A stretch of 64,000 bases of DNA, from assembly GCA_964537505.1 (NCBI GenBank), contig CAZICK010000002.1, forward strand, positions 23,354-87,353, in the 5' to 3' direction. The notes below the pieces were generated by a model. It saw nothing but the letters and a program-made list of their open reading frames with translations, was not told the origin of the DNA and made no database searches. Positions 42,469-52,171 of the stretch are shown here, piece by piece. Made by a program: the position numbers and the translations under genes. The stretch comes from DAINBT01 sp036732785. GTDB taxonomy: Bacteria; Planctomycetota; Phycisphaerae; Sedimentisphaerales; SM23-30. Each line of letters opens with the position of its first letter. The stretch's first letter is position 1.

Positions 42469-42550
42469 CGAGCGTGGCGGAACTGGCAGACGCGCAAGAC
42501 TTAGGATCTTGTACCCTAGTGGTGTGGAGGTTCGAGTCCTCTCGCTCGCA
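42468..42550 (+). tRNA. tRNA-Leu (TAG)
   Basis: A type II tRNA, 83 bases: acceptor GCGAGCG/CGCTCGC with A73, anticodon stem CAAGA/TCTTG, loop CTTAGGA (anticodon TAG), a long variable arm, T-arm GGAGGTTCGAGTCCTC. No CCA is encoded. Confidence 0.93.
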
Positions 42551-42558
42551 GTGGCATA

Positions 42559-43917
42559 CTAAGTCAGATCATATTCTTTAATTTTTCGGTAGAGGGTTCT
42601 CTCGCCGATGCCGAGCATTTTAGCGGCCGCTTCGCGGTTTCCGGCGACCATCTCCAAAGTCCGCTGGATAGCGGTTTTCTCCAACTCGTCGAGACTGACC
42701 CCAGCCAGATTGCTTAAGTTGTCTTCGCCGGTGGTCTGCCGATGTATCTCAAATGGCAGGTCCGCCACACCCAGCAGTTCCGACTCAGCCAAAACGACCA
42801 TGGTCTTGATGCAGTTGCGCAGCTCCCGAACGTTGCCGGGCCAATCGTAGCTTTTCAGAATCCGCAGCGCCACCGGGGTGAAACCTTTGACCGGCCGACC
42901 TTCCGATTTGGCAAATTCGTTTACAAAATAGTCCAGCAGCAGTGGAATATCTTCACGCCTCGCTCGTAGCGGCGGTATCTCGATGTTCACACCTCTTATA
43001 CGAAAGTACAGGTCCTGACGAAATTTTTTCCCCTCCACCATTTTTTCCAGTTCCTGATTGGTAGCGCTGATAATGCGAACATCGACCTTGACGCCGGCGG
43101 TAGAACCTACCGGTGTTACTGTCTGGTCTTCGAGAACCCTCAGCAGTTTAGCCTGCATCTGCAGGGGCATGTCACCAATCTCATCGAGGAACAGCGTGCC
43201 TCCGTCGGCCATTTCGAAAAAACCCTTTCGGTCGGTCATCGCTCCGGTGAAAGAGCCTTTGATGTGTCCGAATAGTTCACTTTCCAGCAGGGTATCGCTC
43301 AATCCGGCACAATTGACGGGCAGAAAAGCCCTTGATTTCCGTGGCGAATTGTAATGTATCGCCTCTGCCAGCAGTTCTTTTCCGGTTCCGCTTTCTCCCT
43401 GAAGCAGTACGGTCACATTGGAATCGGCGGCACGTTGCAGCTTATCGAGGATACGCAGCATTACCGGCGAGTCGCCGACCACTCCGCTAAAGTCGAACTT
43501 CTCTTCCAGTCGCGATTGAAGGCGTCGATTATCGCGTACGAGATCTACCTTTTCCAAGGCTCGCCTGACTACCGCCCGGAGCATCTCCAGATCGATGGGT
43601 TTTTCAATATAGTCGTATGCCCCATCTCGCAGGGCCTGCTTGCAGGTGTCTATCGAACTGTGTGCGGTGATCAGCACGACTTCGCATGACCGCGAGCTTT
43701 TGACAATCTCGTTGAGTACGTCCAGCCCGTCCGTCGAACCGCCGAGTTTCAGATCGGTCACCACCACGTGTGGATCACCTGCCCGGAACTTGGCAAGTCC
43801 CTCCTCACCGTCAGCGGCGGTGGTAACATTGTAGCCTTCCAGCCCCAGGGCCTCGGCCAATATCTCGGCATGGGCCGCTTCGTCTTCAATCACCAATACC
43901 GGTTTCTTATCACTCAT
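42559..43917 (-). CDS. NtrC-family sigma54-dependent response regulator
   Basis: A 452-residue regulator: receiver (phospho-acceptor D55), AAA+ domain with Walker A GESGTGKE (174-181), the sigma54-contact loop GSFTGA (221-226; the usual motif is GAFTGA), Walker B GGTLFLDEIG, and a Fis-type helix-turn-helix at the C-terminus (AAAKMLGIGERTLYRKIKEY). Activates sigma54 promoters. The nearest histidine kinase gene is at 46207-47052 on the same strand, separated by a TPR protein gene, and could be its partner. The last gene of a leftward block, close to the tRNA-Leu 3' end. Confidence 0.93.
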   Translation of the reverse strand: MSDKKPVLVIEDEAAHAEILAEALGLEGYNVTTAADGEEGLAKFRAGDPHVVVTDLKLGGSTDGLDVLNEIVKSSRSCEVVLITAHSSIDTCKQALRDGAYDYIEKPIDLEMLRAVVRRALEKVDLVRDNRRLQSRLEEKFDFSGVVGDSPVMLRILDKLQRAADSNVTVLLQGESGTGKELLAEAIHYNSPRKSRAFLPVNCAGLSDTLLESELFGHIKGSFTGAMTDRKGFFEMADGGTLFLDEIGDMPLQMQAKLLRVLEDQTVTPVGSTAGVKVDVRIISATNQELEKMVEGKKFRQDLYFRIRGVNIEIPPLRARREDIPLLLDYFVNEFAKSEGRPVKGFTPVALRILKSYDWPGNVRELRNCIKTMVVLAESELLGVADLPFEIHRQTTGEDNLSNLAGVSLDELEKTAIQRTLEMVAGNREAAAKMLGIGERTLYRKIKEYDLT

Positions 43918-43967
43918 ATCTGCATTCTAATCAGATTTGGCAGAATCAACCAGTAAAATTTCCCCAT

Positions 43968-44030
43968 ATTTGACACTGGCGTCATATTTTGGTTCTGCCG
44001 TAAAAGATATTTTTCACGGCTTCAATACGC
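43968..44030. repeat. dispersed palindrome-headed repeat element, copy 3 (short)
   Basis: TTTGACACTGGCGTCATA followed by TTTTGG and some similarity to the other copies. It is shorter and more degenerate than 4168-4285 and 39168-39285. Lies upstream of the NtrC-type regulator gene. Confidence 0.4.
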
Positions 44031-44087
44031 TGTCCTGTCGGCGATAGGCTGATTTAAGAATCGCTCACCACGTTTTAGGGGTTCTCT

Positions 44088-46094
44088 TTAGTCTTTGGTT
44101 TTTTCGAGCAGGGCGTCGAGTTCGCCCCGGGCTTGCGGATAGTCTGGGTCGATCTGAAGGGTTTGGCGATAAGCGGTGATGGCGAGGTCCTTTTTGCCCT
44201 GCCTGGTGAAAACAACGGCCATGTTGTAATAGGCTCTGGCAAAACCAGGATCAAGCTCAAGGGCCTTGGAAAAGTTGGCCAGGGCCGCCTCGTATTTGCT
44301 CTGGGAAGACAAAACAGAGCCAATATTATTGTAAATAGGGGCATAATCCGGTTTCAACTTGAGAGCTTTGGAATAGTTGTCAAGGGCCGGCCCGTGCTTA
44401 CCCTGCAGGAACAAGACATTTCCCAGATTATTGTAAGCCAGGGCATGATCCGGTTGTAGCTGAATTACTTTATTATAGCAGTCGATCGCTTCTTCGAATT
44501 TGTTTTCCCCGGCAAGAGCGTTGGCCTTACTATATAATTGGGCTGCGGTCGTTTTTTTATGCTGAGCTAACAGACGGTTAATTTCTCGGCTGACATCACT
44601 GTCGTTCGGCCTGTATTTGAGCACCTCACGGAAATGAGCAATGGCCTGATCGATCTTACCTTGGCGGGCAAGTATGACGGCCAGGTTCTTGCGAATGGTG
44701 ACCTGGTCTGGTCTGATTTGCAATGCCTCGGTCCAGTGTTTGACGGCTTGGTCTGGTTTTTCCTGTTGTAAGTACAACTGGCCGAGATTGCTGTGCATGA
44801 TATCGTTATTGTCGGTAACAGCGACCGTATGCTCATATAAAGTGATGCTGTCGGTCCAGTGCCCCAACTGCAGCCAGGTGAGAACCGTTAAAACCGAAAG
44901 CACCATGACGGACCCTGCCGCCAACACAAAATTCCCAAACCTGTACCGGCCAAGCAGATCACCGCCGAGCCAGGCAACGATGATAAACAAACCGATAAAC
45001 GGGATATATGTATATCGGTCGGCCATTGACTGGAGTCCGACCTGAACCAGTCCGATTACCGGAACGAGAGTTCCCAGATACCAAAGCCATCCTACGATCA
45101 GATAGCGGTGACTGCGACAGTAGCGAATCGCCAGAACCGACAAACACAACAGCATCGCAATAGAAGCCAATATCTGCCATAGAGGTAAGCTGGCTTCGGG
45201 ATGTGGATAAAGGACCCCCAGGCGAACAGGACAAAACATCTTGACAATGTATTTCGCATAGGCGACCAGGGCATTTGCCAGACGATACGCCATGGGTATC
45301 TCAAATGTGCTCTTTACCACCGTAGCCTTGGCCTGGACAAGATAAACTACCACGCTGGCCAAAGCGGACAAAAACAAAAGCGGCAGCTTTTCCAGAAAAC
45401 ATCCGGCAAAAGAATTTGATGCTAGAGTCGTTTTCGCCTTTCTGTTTCGTTGGCGACGTTCCTGGCGACCGACCGCAAATCGCTCCAGCGGCCAATAGTC
45501 CAGCAAGAGCAGCACCAGGGGAAGGGTAACCAGCATTTGTTTGGCCAGCAGTCCTAAAGCAAGGGCAAAGAAAACCGGCAGATACCTGCCGATGCACGGC
45601 CGATGCGTATAACGAAGGTAAAACCACATAGTCAGCATCCAGAAAAATGTGCTCAGCACATCCTTACGCTCAGCAGCCCAGGCAACCGACTCGACATGAA
45701 CGGGATGCAGAGCAAATAAACCCGCGACAAAGGCGCTGGACCATAATCTGCCGGTCATTCCGCTGAATACTACAAACAAAAGCACCGTATTTGCAATATG
45801 CAAAAATACATTGGTGAGGTGATGGCCGGCGGGATCAAGACCGTAAATCTGACAATCGAACGCATGAGATATCCAGGTTAGCGGATGGTAATTGTAAGCC
45901 TCATTGGTGGTGAAAGCCCATTTTACGCCCGTCCAGCTCAGACCTTTCTGCACGTGCTGGTTGTCGGTGAGGTAAAGATCATCGTCAAAGTCAATGAAAT
46001 CGTGACGATACACCTGCCCATAAACCGCGATAGTTATAACGGCGAGAAAAACCGCGATCAAAACAACTCGCTGTCTGTCTGAGAGGTTGCTCAT
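44088..46094 (-). CDS. polytopic membrane protein with C-terminal TPRs (TMTC / GT-C-like)
   Basis: A 668-residue protein with about ten to eleven membrane segments over the first 430 residues and at least four to five TPRs in the C-terminal 230 (LGQLYLQQEKPDQAVKHWTEALQ, NLAVILARQGKIDQAIAHF, NNLGNVLFLQGKHGPALDNYS, YNMAVVFTRQGKKDLAITAY). The N-terminal DFDDDLYLTDNQHVQKGLSW loop, with its acidic DFDDD, matches the GT-C/PMT-like fold of the TMTC proteins, which O-mannosylate substrates in animals; similar genes are abundant in planctomycetes. Possible glycosyltransferase; not proven. Lies between a histidine kinase and an NtrC-type regulator on the same strand. Confidence 0.82.
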   Translation of the reverse strand: MSNLSDRQRVVLIAVFLAVITIAVYGQVYRHDFIDFDDDLYLTDNQHVQKGLSWTGVKWAFTTNEAYNYHPLTWISHAFDCQIYGLDPAGHHLTNVFLHIANTVLLFVVFSGMTGRLWSSAFVAGLFALHPVHVESVAWAAERKDVLSTFFWMLTMWFYLRYTHRPCIGRYLPVFFALALGLLAKQMLVTLPLVLLLLDYWPLERFAVGRQERRQRNRKAKTTLASNSFAGCFLEKLPLLFLSALASVVVYLVQAKATVVKSTFEIPMAYRLANALVAYAKYIVKMFCPVRLGVLYPHPEASLPLWQILASIAMLLCLSVLAIRYCRSHRYLIVGWLWYLGTLVPVIGLVQVGLQSMADRYTYIPFIGLFIIVAWLGGDLLGRYRFGNFVLAAGSVMVLSVLTVLTWLQLGHWTDSITLYEHTVAVTDNNDIMHSNLGQLYLQQEKPDQAVKHWTEALQIRPDQVTIRKNLAVILARQGKIDQAIAHFREVLKYRPNDSDVSREINRLLAQHKKTTAAQLYSKANALAGENKFEEAIDCYNKVIQLQPDHALAYNNLGNVLFLQGKHGPALDNYSKALKLKPDYAPIYNNIGSVLSSQSKYEAALANFSKALELDPGFARAYYNMAVVFTRQGKKDLAITAYRQTLQIDPDYPQARGELDALLEKTKD

Positions 46095-46206
46095 GGTAAT
46101 CTTGTTAACCGGACTTTTGCAAAATTTAGGTCAGGCATTAGTTAACTTAACATCGGTCAGTTTGACCACTTAAGAAAATCTGCTTTCGTAGCGGCCCCAG
46201 GGAAAC

Positions 46207-47052
46207 TCAGTTTTTATCCGCCAGCGGCAGCTCAATGGTAAAACACGTGCCTTTGCCCGGTTCGCTGTGCAACTCTATGTGACCGTGGTGTTCTTCGATA
46301 ATCCGCCGACAGGTCGGCAGACCCAGCCCTGTGCCGCCGCTACGGGTAGTATAATACGGATCGAATACCTTTTCCTGCTCTTCGGGCGGTATGCCGGGAC
46401 CGGTGTCGATCACTTCTATCAGGACCAACTGCGACTTGAGGTTACTGCGAATCATTAGCTCTCCACCCTGTCCCATTACCTGAACAGCATTGATAAAGAG
46501 ATTCAAAAACGCCTGCTTGAACAGGTCTTTATCGACCCGGCACACGGCGGGCACTTCACTGAAACTGCGACGGACCTGCACTTGTTTGCTCAGGGCCTGC
46601 GGCTCGTAAAAATCTATCAGATCGTCCAGTATCTCATTAACATCGTATCGGCCCGGATGCATCTCCATCCGGCCGGCGTAACGGAGAAAATTATTCAGCG
46701 TATTCGTCAGTCGGTCCGTTTCTCTGGTGACCGCTTCGATCTTGCGCAACTGGCGCTGATACCGCTGCAGGGATGAGTCGATCTTATCAGCCGAAATGTC
46801 GTTGTCGGTTTTTTTAGCCAAACCGGCGATATCTTCCGACAATAACTGCAGGTTTATTTTGATTATCGAAAGTGGATTACGGATTTCGTGGGCCAGATGA
46901 CCGGCCAGGGTCCCCAGTTCCGCCAGCTTCTCCGCCTGTCGCGTACGACGCAGCAGCCGGCGTTGTTTTTCTTTCTGCCGCCGGGCCAACTGCCGTGCCG
47001 TCAAAGCGGTTAACATCACCCCCACAATAAATGACACTATCAAATTAAACAT
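46207..47052 (-). CDS. membrane-anchored sensor histidine kinase
   Basis: A 281-residue kinase with one N-terminal membrane segment (residues 1-20) and no sensory domain of its own. Its dimerisation/phosphotransfer motif LAGHLAHEIRNPLSI places the phospho-acceptor at H55. The ATP-binding domain has the N box (NLFINAVQVM), G1 (DTGPGIP), F (FDPYYTT) and G2 (GGTGLGL). NtrB-like. The NtrC-type regulator at 42559, downstream past the TPR protein gene, is the obvious candidate partner. Lies 64 bases after pnp. Confidence 0.92.
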   Translation of the reverse strand: MFNLIVSFIVGVMLTALTARQLARRQKEKQRRLLRRTRQAEKLAELGTLAGHLAHEIRNPLSIIKINLQLLSEDIAGLAKKTDNDISADKIDSSLQRYQRQLRKIEAVTRETDRLTNTLNNFLRYAGRMEMHPGRYDVNEILDDLIDFYEPQALSKQVQVRRSFSEVPAVCRVDKDLFKQAFLNLFINAVQVMGQGGELMIRSNLKSQLVLIEVIDTGPGIPPEEQEKVFDPYYTTRSGGTGLGLPTCRRIIEEHHGHIELHSEPGKGTCFTIELPLADKN

Positions 47053-47116
47053 GCCATAAACAGTACTGCCAGACCGTAAATCTTGCCCTCGCCACCGACT
47101 TTTTCTAATGTGCCTT

Positions 47117-49216
47117 TTATTTGTTCTTTTCGTCTCTCAGGGCCGCTTTACGCGACAATTTGATCCGACCCTGATCATCAACAGCTATAACCTTAAAGGA
47201 CATCTTCTCGCCAAGCTTGCAGATATCATCGGCGGACTTAATAAATCGATCGGCCAACTCACTGATATGACACAAACCTTCCACGCCCGGAGCAATCTCG
47301 ACAAACACGCCAAAATCTTTTATCGAAACGATCTCGCCGTCAAAGTGCGCACCGACCTCCACCGGCTTGGTCATCAACTCGATAATCTGCTTGGCCCTGA
47401 GATGGCCGTCTTCATTAAAGGAGGATATAAAGACAGTACCATCGTCCTCAATCTCAATGTTTGCACCGGTTTCCTCTTGAATCCGTTTGATTTCCCGGCC
47501 GCCCGGTCCGATCACCTTACCGATCAATTCTGGCAGAATATTCATGCTGATTAGTTTTGGCGCATAAGGCGAAATCTCTTCCCGCGGCTTGTCGATTACC
47601 CCTAAAAGCATTTTCAATATTTCAACGCGAGCCTCTTTGGCACGCTCGAAAGTCTGTCGAATGAGTTCAAACGATATCCCACGAGCTTTGAGATCCAACT
47701 GAATTCCGGTAATTCCCTTTTGCGATCCGGCAATCTTAAAGTCCATGTCGCCGTAATGATCTTCTTCACCGAGAATATCGGTCAGCAGTTCATAACGGTC
47801 ACCGGCGGAAACCATCCCGATAGAAATACCCGCAACCGGTCTGGTCAGCGGTACGCCGGCATCCATCAGGGCCAAAGTCCCGGCACAAACTGAGGCCATG
47901 GAACTGGAACCGTTCGATTCCAGGATATCGCTGACTATTTTTATGGTATAGGGAAACTCCTCCTGAGAGGGAATTGTACCAGCCAGGCTTCTTTCGGCCA
48001 GGGCGCCATGTCCGATCTCTCGGCGACCTGGTCCCGCGATTCGGCGAACCTCGCCAACACAAAACGGCGGAAAATTGTAGTGCAGCATAAACTTCTTGTT
48101 ATATTCAGGCATAATGCCATCGACTTTCTGTGAATTTATAGTCGTACCCAGCGTAACCGTTACCATGGCCTGTGTCTCTCCACGTGTAAAAACCGCCGAG
48201 CCATGCGTACGAGGCAGCAAACCGACCTCTCCGCTCAACGAACGAATCTCCTTATAGCCGCGACCGTTGACACGGTTGCCCGACAGAATCTCCTCACGGA
48301 TGACCTTTTCCTTAAAATCTTCGATGGCCATCCGTACCAGCTCCGGCGGATATTTTTCTTCGCCGACCTCCGGGCACATTTCCTCGGTAAATTCTGTGAA
48401 CATGGCATTGATCTTTGCTTTACGCTCCAGCTTCTCGCTCGGCATAGACCATGCCTGTCGGAAAGCCTTATCGCATTTTTCTTCCAGCAGGGTCATCAGT
48501 TCGCTGGTGTCTGGCGAAACAAATTCCTTCTTTTCTTTTCCACACTTCTCAGTCAATTCAGAAATCACCTCGCATACTTCAACAATGACCTTATGCCCAA
48601 ACTCAATCGCCTCAACTATAACATCTTCCGGCAACTCATTGGCGGCAACTTCTATCATGTTTACCGCCTTGGTGTGGCCGGCTAAAGTCATATTTAAAGT
48701 AGTCCGTTCCAAATCGGCATGGGTCGGGTTGATTACAAACTGATCGTCAACCCGTCCGATGCGAACCGCTCCGATCGGCCCATCAAACGGTATCTCGGAG
48801 ATGCTCAAAGCTGCCGAGGCTCCGATCATGGCCAGAATATCCGGATCATTCTGCTGGTCGGCCGACAATACTATCGTTTGAATCTGAACCTCGTCAACAA
48901 AACCTTTCGGAAACAATGGACGCAACGGACGATCGATCATCCGCATCGTCAGAATCTCTTTTTCACTGGGACGTCCTTCACGTTTAATAAATCCGCCTGG
49001 AAACTTCCCCGCCGCCGACGTCTTTTCACGATAGTCCACCTCTAACGGGAAAAAATCTGTTCCCGGTTTCGGATCCGCAGCTACTACGGTTGCCAATACC
49101 ACTGTATCTGCGTATCGAACTACTACCGCTCCCGATGCCTGCTTAGCAAGTTTACCTGTCTCAATAGAGAGCATCTTTCCTGCAATTTCTCTTTCAACTT
49201 TTGTTACAATTGACAT
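47117..49216 (-). CDS. pnp: polyribonucleotide nucleotidyltransferase (PNPase)
   Basis: A 699-residue exoribonuclease that degrades RNA 3' to 5' with phosphate. Two RNase PH-like halves (the second with VCAGTLALMDAGVPL and the substrate-contact region HYNFPPFCVGEVRR), a KH domain (LIGKVIGPGGREIKRIQEETGA near 560) and an S1 domain (GEIVSIKDFGVFVEI near 630) are in the usual order and length. It follows rpsO with 250 bases between, the conserved bacterial arrangement. Confidence 0.97.
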   Translation of the reverse strand: MSIVTKVEREIAGKMLSIETGKLAKQASGAVVVRYADTVVLATVVAADPKPGTDFFPLEVDYREKTSAAGKFPGGFIKREGRPSEKEILTMRMIDRPLRPLFPKGFVDEVQIQTIVLSADQQNDPDILAMIGASAALSISEIPFDGPIGAVRIGRVDDQFVINPTHADLERTTLNMTLAGHTKAVNMIEVAANELPEDVIVEAIEFGHKVIVEVCEVISELTEKCGKEKKEFVSPDTSELMTLLEEKCDKAFRQAWSMPSEKLERKAKINAMFTEFTEEMCPEVGEEKYPPELVRMAIEDFKEKVIREEILSGNRVNGRGYKEIRSLSGEVGLLPRTHGSAVFTRGETQAMVTVTLGTTINSQKVDGIMPEYNKKFMLHYNFPPFCVGEVRRIAGPGRREIGHGALAERSLAGTIPSQEEFPYTIKIVSDILESNGSSSMASVCAGTLALMDAGVPLTRPVAGISIGMVSAGDRYELLTDILGEEDHYGDMDFKIAGSQKGITGIQLDLKARGISFELIRQTFERAKEARVEILKMLLGVIDKPREEISPYAPKLISMNILPELIGKVIGPGGREIKRIQEETGANIEIEDDGTVFISSFNEDGHLRAKQIIELMTKPVEVGAHFDGEIVSIKDFGVFVEIAPGVEGLCHISELADRFIKSADDICKLGEKMSFKVIAVDDQGRIKLSRKAALRDEKNK

Positions 49217-49468
49217 ATTTTTCTTATCCTAACTGCCTTATCTTAAGCCAAAAATTAACATTGTCACCATCTCAACCACCAAAACAACAAAAACTACTAT
49301 CACCACCGCATATAACACACAACTCTCCGCTCAAATACCGTAAAACTACCTGTACCCACTCTCGCCACCTTGAAAAATCAGGAGAAACCAGCACTACAAA
49401 ACCCCTTGCCTCCTTTGCGCCAGCGGTATAATCTCGGGCCAAATCCAAATTGCAGTAGCCCGAAGGTC

Positions 49469-49735
49469 CTATTTACGCAGACCAAGCTTGGAGATGATCG
49501 CATTATATCGGCTGCGATCACTCCTCATGAGGTACTTTAGTAAGCTGGAACGTTTCCCAACCATTTTCAAAAGACCACGACGCGAAGCATGATCTTTTTT
49601 GTGTATCTTCAGATGCTCCGTCAGATCCTTTACGCGATGCGTCAGCAGTGCTATTTGCACTTCCGGCGAACCGGTATCTTTCTCGTGCACCGCATGTTCC
49701 TGAATAACCTTCTGTTTGTTCTCTTCTGTAAACAT
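49469..49735 (-). CDS. rpsO: 30S ribosomal protein S15
   Basis: An 88-residue ribosomal protein binding 16S rRNA (central domain), recognised by HEKDTGSPEVQIALLTHRV, LTEHLKIHKKDHASRRGLL and SLLKYLMRSDRSRY. ATG at 49735 is preferred over an in-frame ATG at 49744 because GAGG lies nine bases before the former and directly abuts the latter. rpsO-pnp synteny is ancient and supports the annotation. Confidence 0.97.
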   Translation of the reverse strand: MFTEENKQKVIQEHAVHEKDTGSPEVQIALLTHRVKDLTEHLKIHKKDHASRRGLLKMVGKRSSLLKYLMRSDRSRYNAIISKLGLRK

Positions 49736-50011
49736 AACCGACATCCTCAGCCGGTCGGCCCGAACGACGGCACCGATCCGCTAAAGTAGTAATAAAAATA
49801 ACCACATTCCAAATTGCTATTATCGGCACTACGAAGCAACTTGGCTAACAAGAAGCATGTATATAACAAAAAATCAAAAAAAACAACGGAAAACTTAATT
49901 CTTTTGACACTGGCAGCCCAATTGCAAAAAAAACCTGGCCGATTTTACATAACCACTTTAACTTCAGTAACTTGCAAACCTCCTTTAAATATCTGACTTG
50001 GGTATATGCTA

Positions 50012-50761
50012 CTATGCTTTAGGCTTGTAGTATATCAGCATTGCTGCTATAGCTCCCGCCGCCGCCAGCGACACGGCCAGTACAATGGCCAGCAGCCAGG
50101 CAAATCGACGGCTCTGCCGCTTCGAAAGCTCTCGCAACTGCTGTTCGTTTTGCTCCAGCATTCGGCCAATATTCGTCAGCGATAGCGTTTGAGTCTTGCT
50201 GTTATTCAACAGCCCCTGTGTGGCCTGTCCAAATTGATTGAAGGACTCAGCCATTTGCAATTCCGCCTCCGTCGATTTTTCCAGATGCCGGGCAACATCG
50301 CCAAGTTTTTCGAGTTGGTCCTGGTTCATCTCCGGCAGTAACTTGATCGTCTCGGCTAATTGCTGGCTATACAAGGATTGCCTCTTGATCTCGTCGGTCA
50401 TCATCTTGGCTGCACGACCCTGCGATTCGACGCTTTGCGGCAAAGTCCGCATAGAATCGCTCAGTTCCGAGAGTTTATCGACCATTTCGGCATTATGTTT
50501 TCGTTGCTGTACTACGTTATTATTGATCGATTCGAGTACGTCCACCAACCGGTTAAACCCCTCTTCCATCATTGCCAGGGGCTGTTCTTTTTTGTTGTTG
50601 CGCACTGGCAACATCGACGAATTTTCACTTATCTGGTCGTCCTCAGCCGGATCGACCAGCAGACCCTCCGCATCCAGATGAACCACCTCTCCGCAGCTTT
50701 TGGACGTTTGCGAACGACGCAGCCAGCCGCCAAATCGCTTCCATATTGACATCTTTTCCAT
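50012..50761 (-). CDS. coiled-coil protein with C-terminal membrane anchor
   Basis: A 249-residue protein of unknown family. An N-terminal basic stretch (KRFGGWLRR) is followed by a long helical, coiled-coil-prone part (about residues 65-215), with Gln and Leu heptads, and a C-terminal membrane helix (about 223-245: FAWLLAIVLAVSLAAAGAIAAMLIYY). Only a few residues follow the helix, so the bulk faces the cytoplasm. GGAG eight bases before the ATG supports the start at 50761. It may be a scaffold or methyl-accepting-like structural protein; nothing more can be said. Confidence 0.75.
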   Translation of the reverse strand: MEKMSIWKRFGGWLRRSQTSKSCGEVVHLDAEGLLVDPAEDDQISENSSMLPVRNNKKEQPLAMMEEGFNRLVDVLESINNNVVQQRKHNAEMVDKLSELSDSMRTLPQSVESQGRAAKMMTDEIKRQSLYSQQLAETIKLLPEMNQDQLEKLGDVARHLEKSTEAELQMAESFNQFGQATQGLLNNSKTQTLSLTNIGRMLEQNEQQLRELSKRQSRRFAWLLAIVLAVSLAAAGAIAAMLIYYKPKA

Positions 50762-50871
50762 TTCTGCAACTCCATTGGAAATCTTACAGAATCCATAATC
50801 CTGTGGTAATGTGATAAGTATAACCGGTAAACGCCACTTCCTTCAAGCAATATTTCTACTACAATACGGAT

Positions 50872-51513
50872 ATGGCCCAAAAATCACCCAAAAAACACCC
50901 ATTGGCCTCCAGACGCCGTCGCCAGTTGGGTTTTGTCTTCATAGTCGTCCTGTCGATAGTGGTGCTGGCGCAACGTCTGGGTTACTTCGGCCCTTTGCCC
51001 GCTGGCGATCACAGTCGCTATCACGACCGGAAATTTACCGTTATCAAGGTCGTTGACGGCGACACCATCGACATTGACATCCCCGATCTGCAAACCGGCA
51101 AGGCCTATACTCGTGTTCGGTTGTGGGGCGTGGACACCCCGGAAACGAAGCATCCCGACCAGGGCGCAATGTATTACGGCCCGGAAGCCGCCGAATTTAC
51201 ACGCCGGGCGACTTTGAATCGTCAGGTTACCATTAATCTCGAACCTTTCCAGAGACCACGCGATTACTACGGACGCCTGTTGGCGTATATCTATCTACCC
51301 GACGGAAAAATGCTCAACGAACAACTCATCACTCAGGGCTTCGCCTACGCCGACCATCGCTTCGACCATATACTCCGCCGGAATTTCTTGCAACTGCAAA
51401 AAAACGCTCAACGCAAAAAGCAGGGCCTCTGGCAAAACGTCCGTCCCGACCAATGGCCCTTGTGGTATCGCCGCCGCCACGATCCCAACTACCAGCAAAA
51501 AAACTCAAACTGA
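50872..51513 (+). CDS. thermonuclease-family (SNase-like) nuclease
   Basis: A 213-residue protein with a basic N-terminus, one membrane segment/uncleaved signal (about residues 20-35) and a staphylococcal-nuclease domain (about 55-200). Catalytic motifs are visible: VIKVVDGDTIDI (Asp ligands), RLWGVDTPE (Arg, Asp, Glu) and RDYYGRLLAYIY (Arg). Expected to hydrolyse DNA or RNA outside the cytoplasm, with calcium. It converges with fur (51554-52009, minus strand). Confidence 0.9.
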   Translation: MAQKSPKKHPLASRRRRQLGFVFIVVLSIVVLAQRLGYFGPLPAGDHSRYHDRKFTVIKVVDGDTIDIDIPDLQTGKAYTRVRLWGVDTPETKHPDQGAMYYGPEAAEFTRRATLNRQVTINLEPFQRPRDYYGRLLAYIYLPDGKMLNEQLITQGFAYADHRFDHILRRNFLQLQKNAQRKKQGLWQNVRPDQWPLWYRRRHDPNYQQKNSN

Positions 51514-51553
51514 CCGATCTGCCATTCTGTGCCGACTCTTTACATTTCCCGCC

Positions 51554-52009
51554 CTATTCCTTATTACGTTTGATGTCGGCGTCACGTTCACACGCCCTGC
51601 ACACGCCAAATATCTGCATCTTGTGACTGGTGGGGACAAATTCATGCCTCCTGGCCAACGTCTCCTGCAAACCTTCGATCTCGGGGCTGATCACCTCAAT
51701 GACCCTGCCACATTCAAGACATACCAAATGATCATGGTGCTGATGACGATATTTATGCTCAAATCGCCTGAAACCGTCTCCAAAATCAGTCTCTCTTGCC
51801 AAACCGGCCTGGCATATTATTCTCATCGTCCGGTACACAGTAGCAAGGCCAATCCTGGGGTTTTCCCTTTTTACAAGCTCGTGGAGATCACCAATTGTAG
51901 AATGCCGTTCGGTTTGCAAAAATACATCCAGAATTTGCTCTCGCTGTCGGCTATAGAGCATTCCAGCTTCTTTGAGATATTGCCTGAAAATGTTCTTCGC
52001 ATTTTTCAT
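51554..52009 (-). CDS. fur: Fur-family metalloregulator
   Basis: A 151-residue winged-helix repressor with a metal-sensing dimer domain: GLATVYRTM recognition helix region, the His-rich HKYRHQHHDHLVCLECG, and two structural zinc pairs C97-C100 (CLEC) and C137-C140 (CRAC). Represses iron-related genes when bound to metal. The neighbours (Fur operator, porin, feoB, DtxR-FeoA fusion) argue for an iron role rather than zinc or peroxide. A promoter with a Fur-like site lies a few bases before the ATG (52020-52049), so it is probably autoregulated; no ribosome site is visible before the ATG at 52009. Confidence 0.92.
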   Translation of the reverse strand: MKNAKNIFRQYLKEAGMLYSRQREQILDVFLQTERHSTIGDLHELVKRENPRIGLATVYRTMRIICQAGLARETDFGDGFRRFEHKYRHQHHDHLVCLECGRVIEVISPEIEGLQETLARRHEFVPTSHKMQIFGVCRACERDADIKRNKE

Positions 52010-52019
52010 ATAACATACA

Positions 52020-52049
52020 ATTATAGTTGAATATGATTCTCAATTTCAA
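52020..52049 (-). promoter_or_regulatory. fur promoter with overlapping Fur-like site
   Basis: On the minus strand, TTGAAA (52049-52044), an 18-base spacer and TATAAT (52025-52020). TTGAGAATCATATTCAA, a degenerate dyad resembling Fur boxes, fills the spacer. The -10 box ends only 11 bases from the ATG, so the leader would be about four bases. Confidence 0.55.
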
Positions 52050-52171
52050 TAAAATTTCGCTCTGCCACAAAATATTTATTAAAATATTTGCTGCTAAAAT
52101 TTCCGCAATATACTACAAATACAGATGTTACGAAAATTATGACAAATTTTTGAGGAATTTCGTAAAATCCG

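Noticed and set aside
47117..49216. Plus-strand frames inside pnp
   Set aside because: Shadows of a strongly conserved housekeeping gene.
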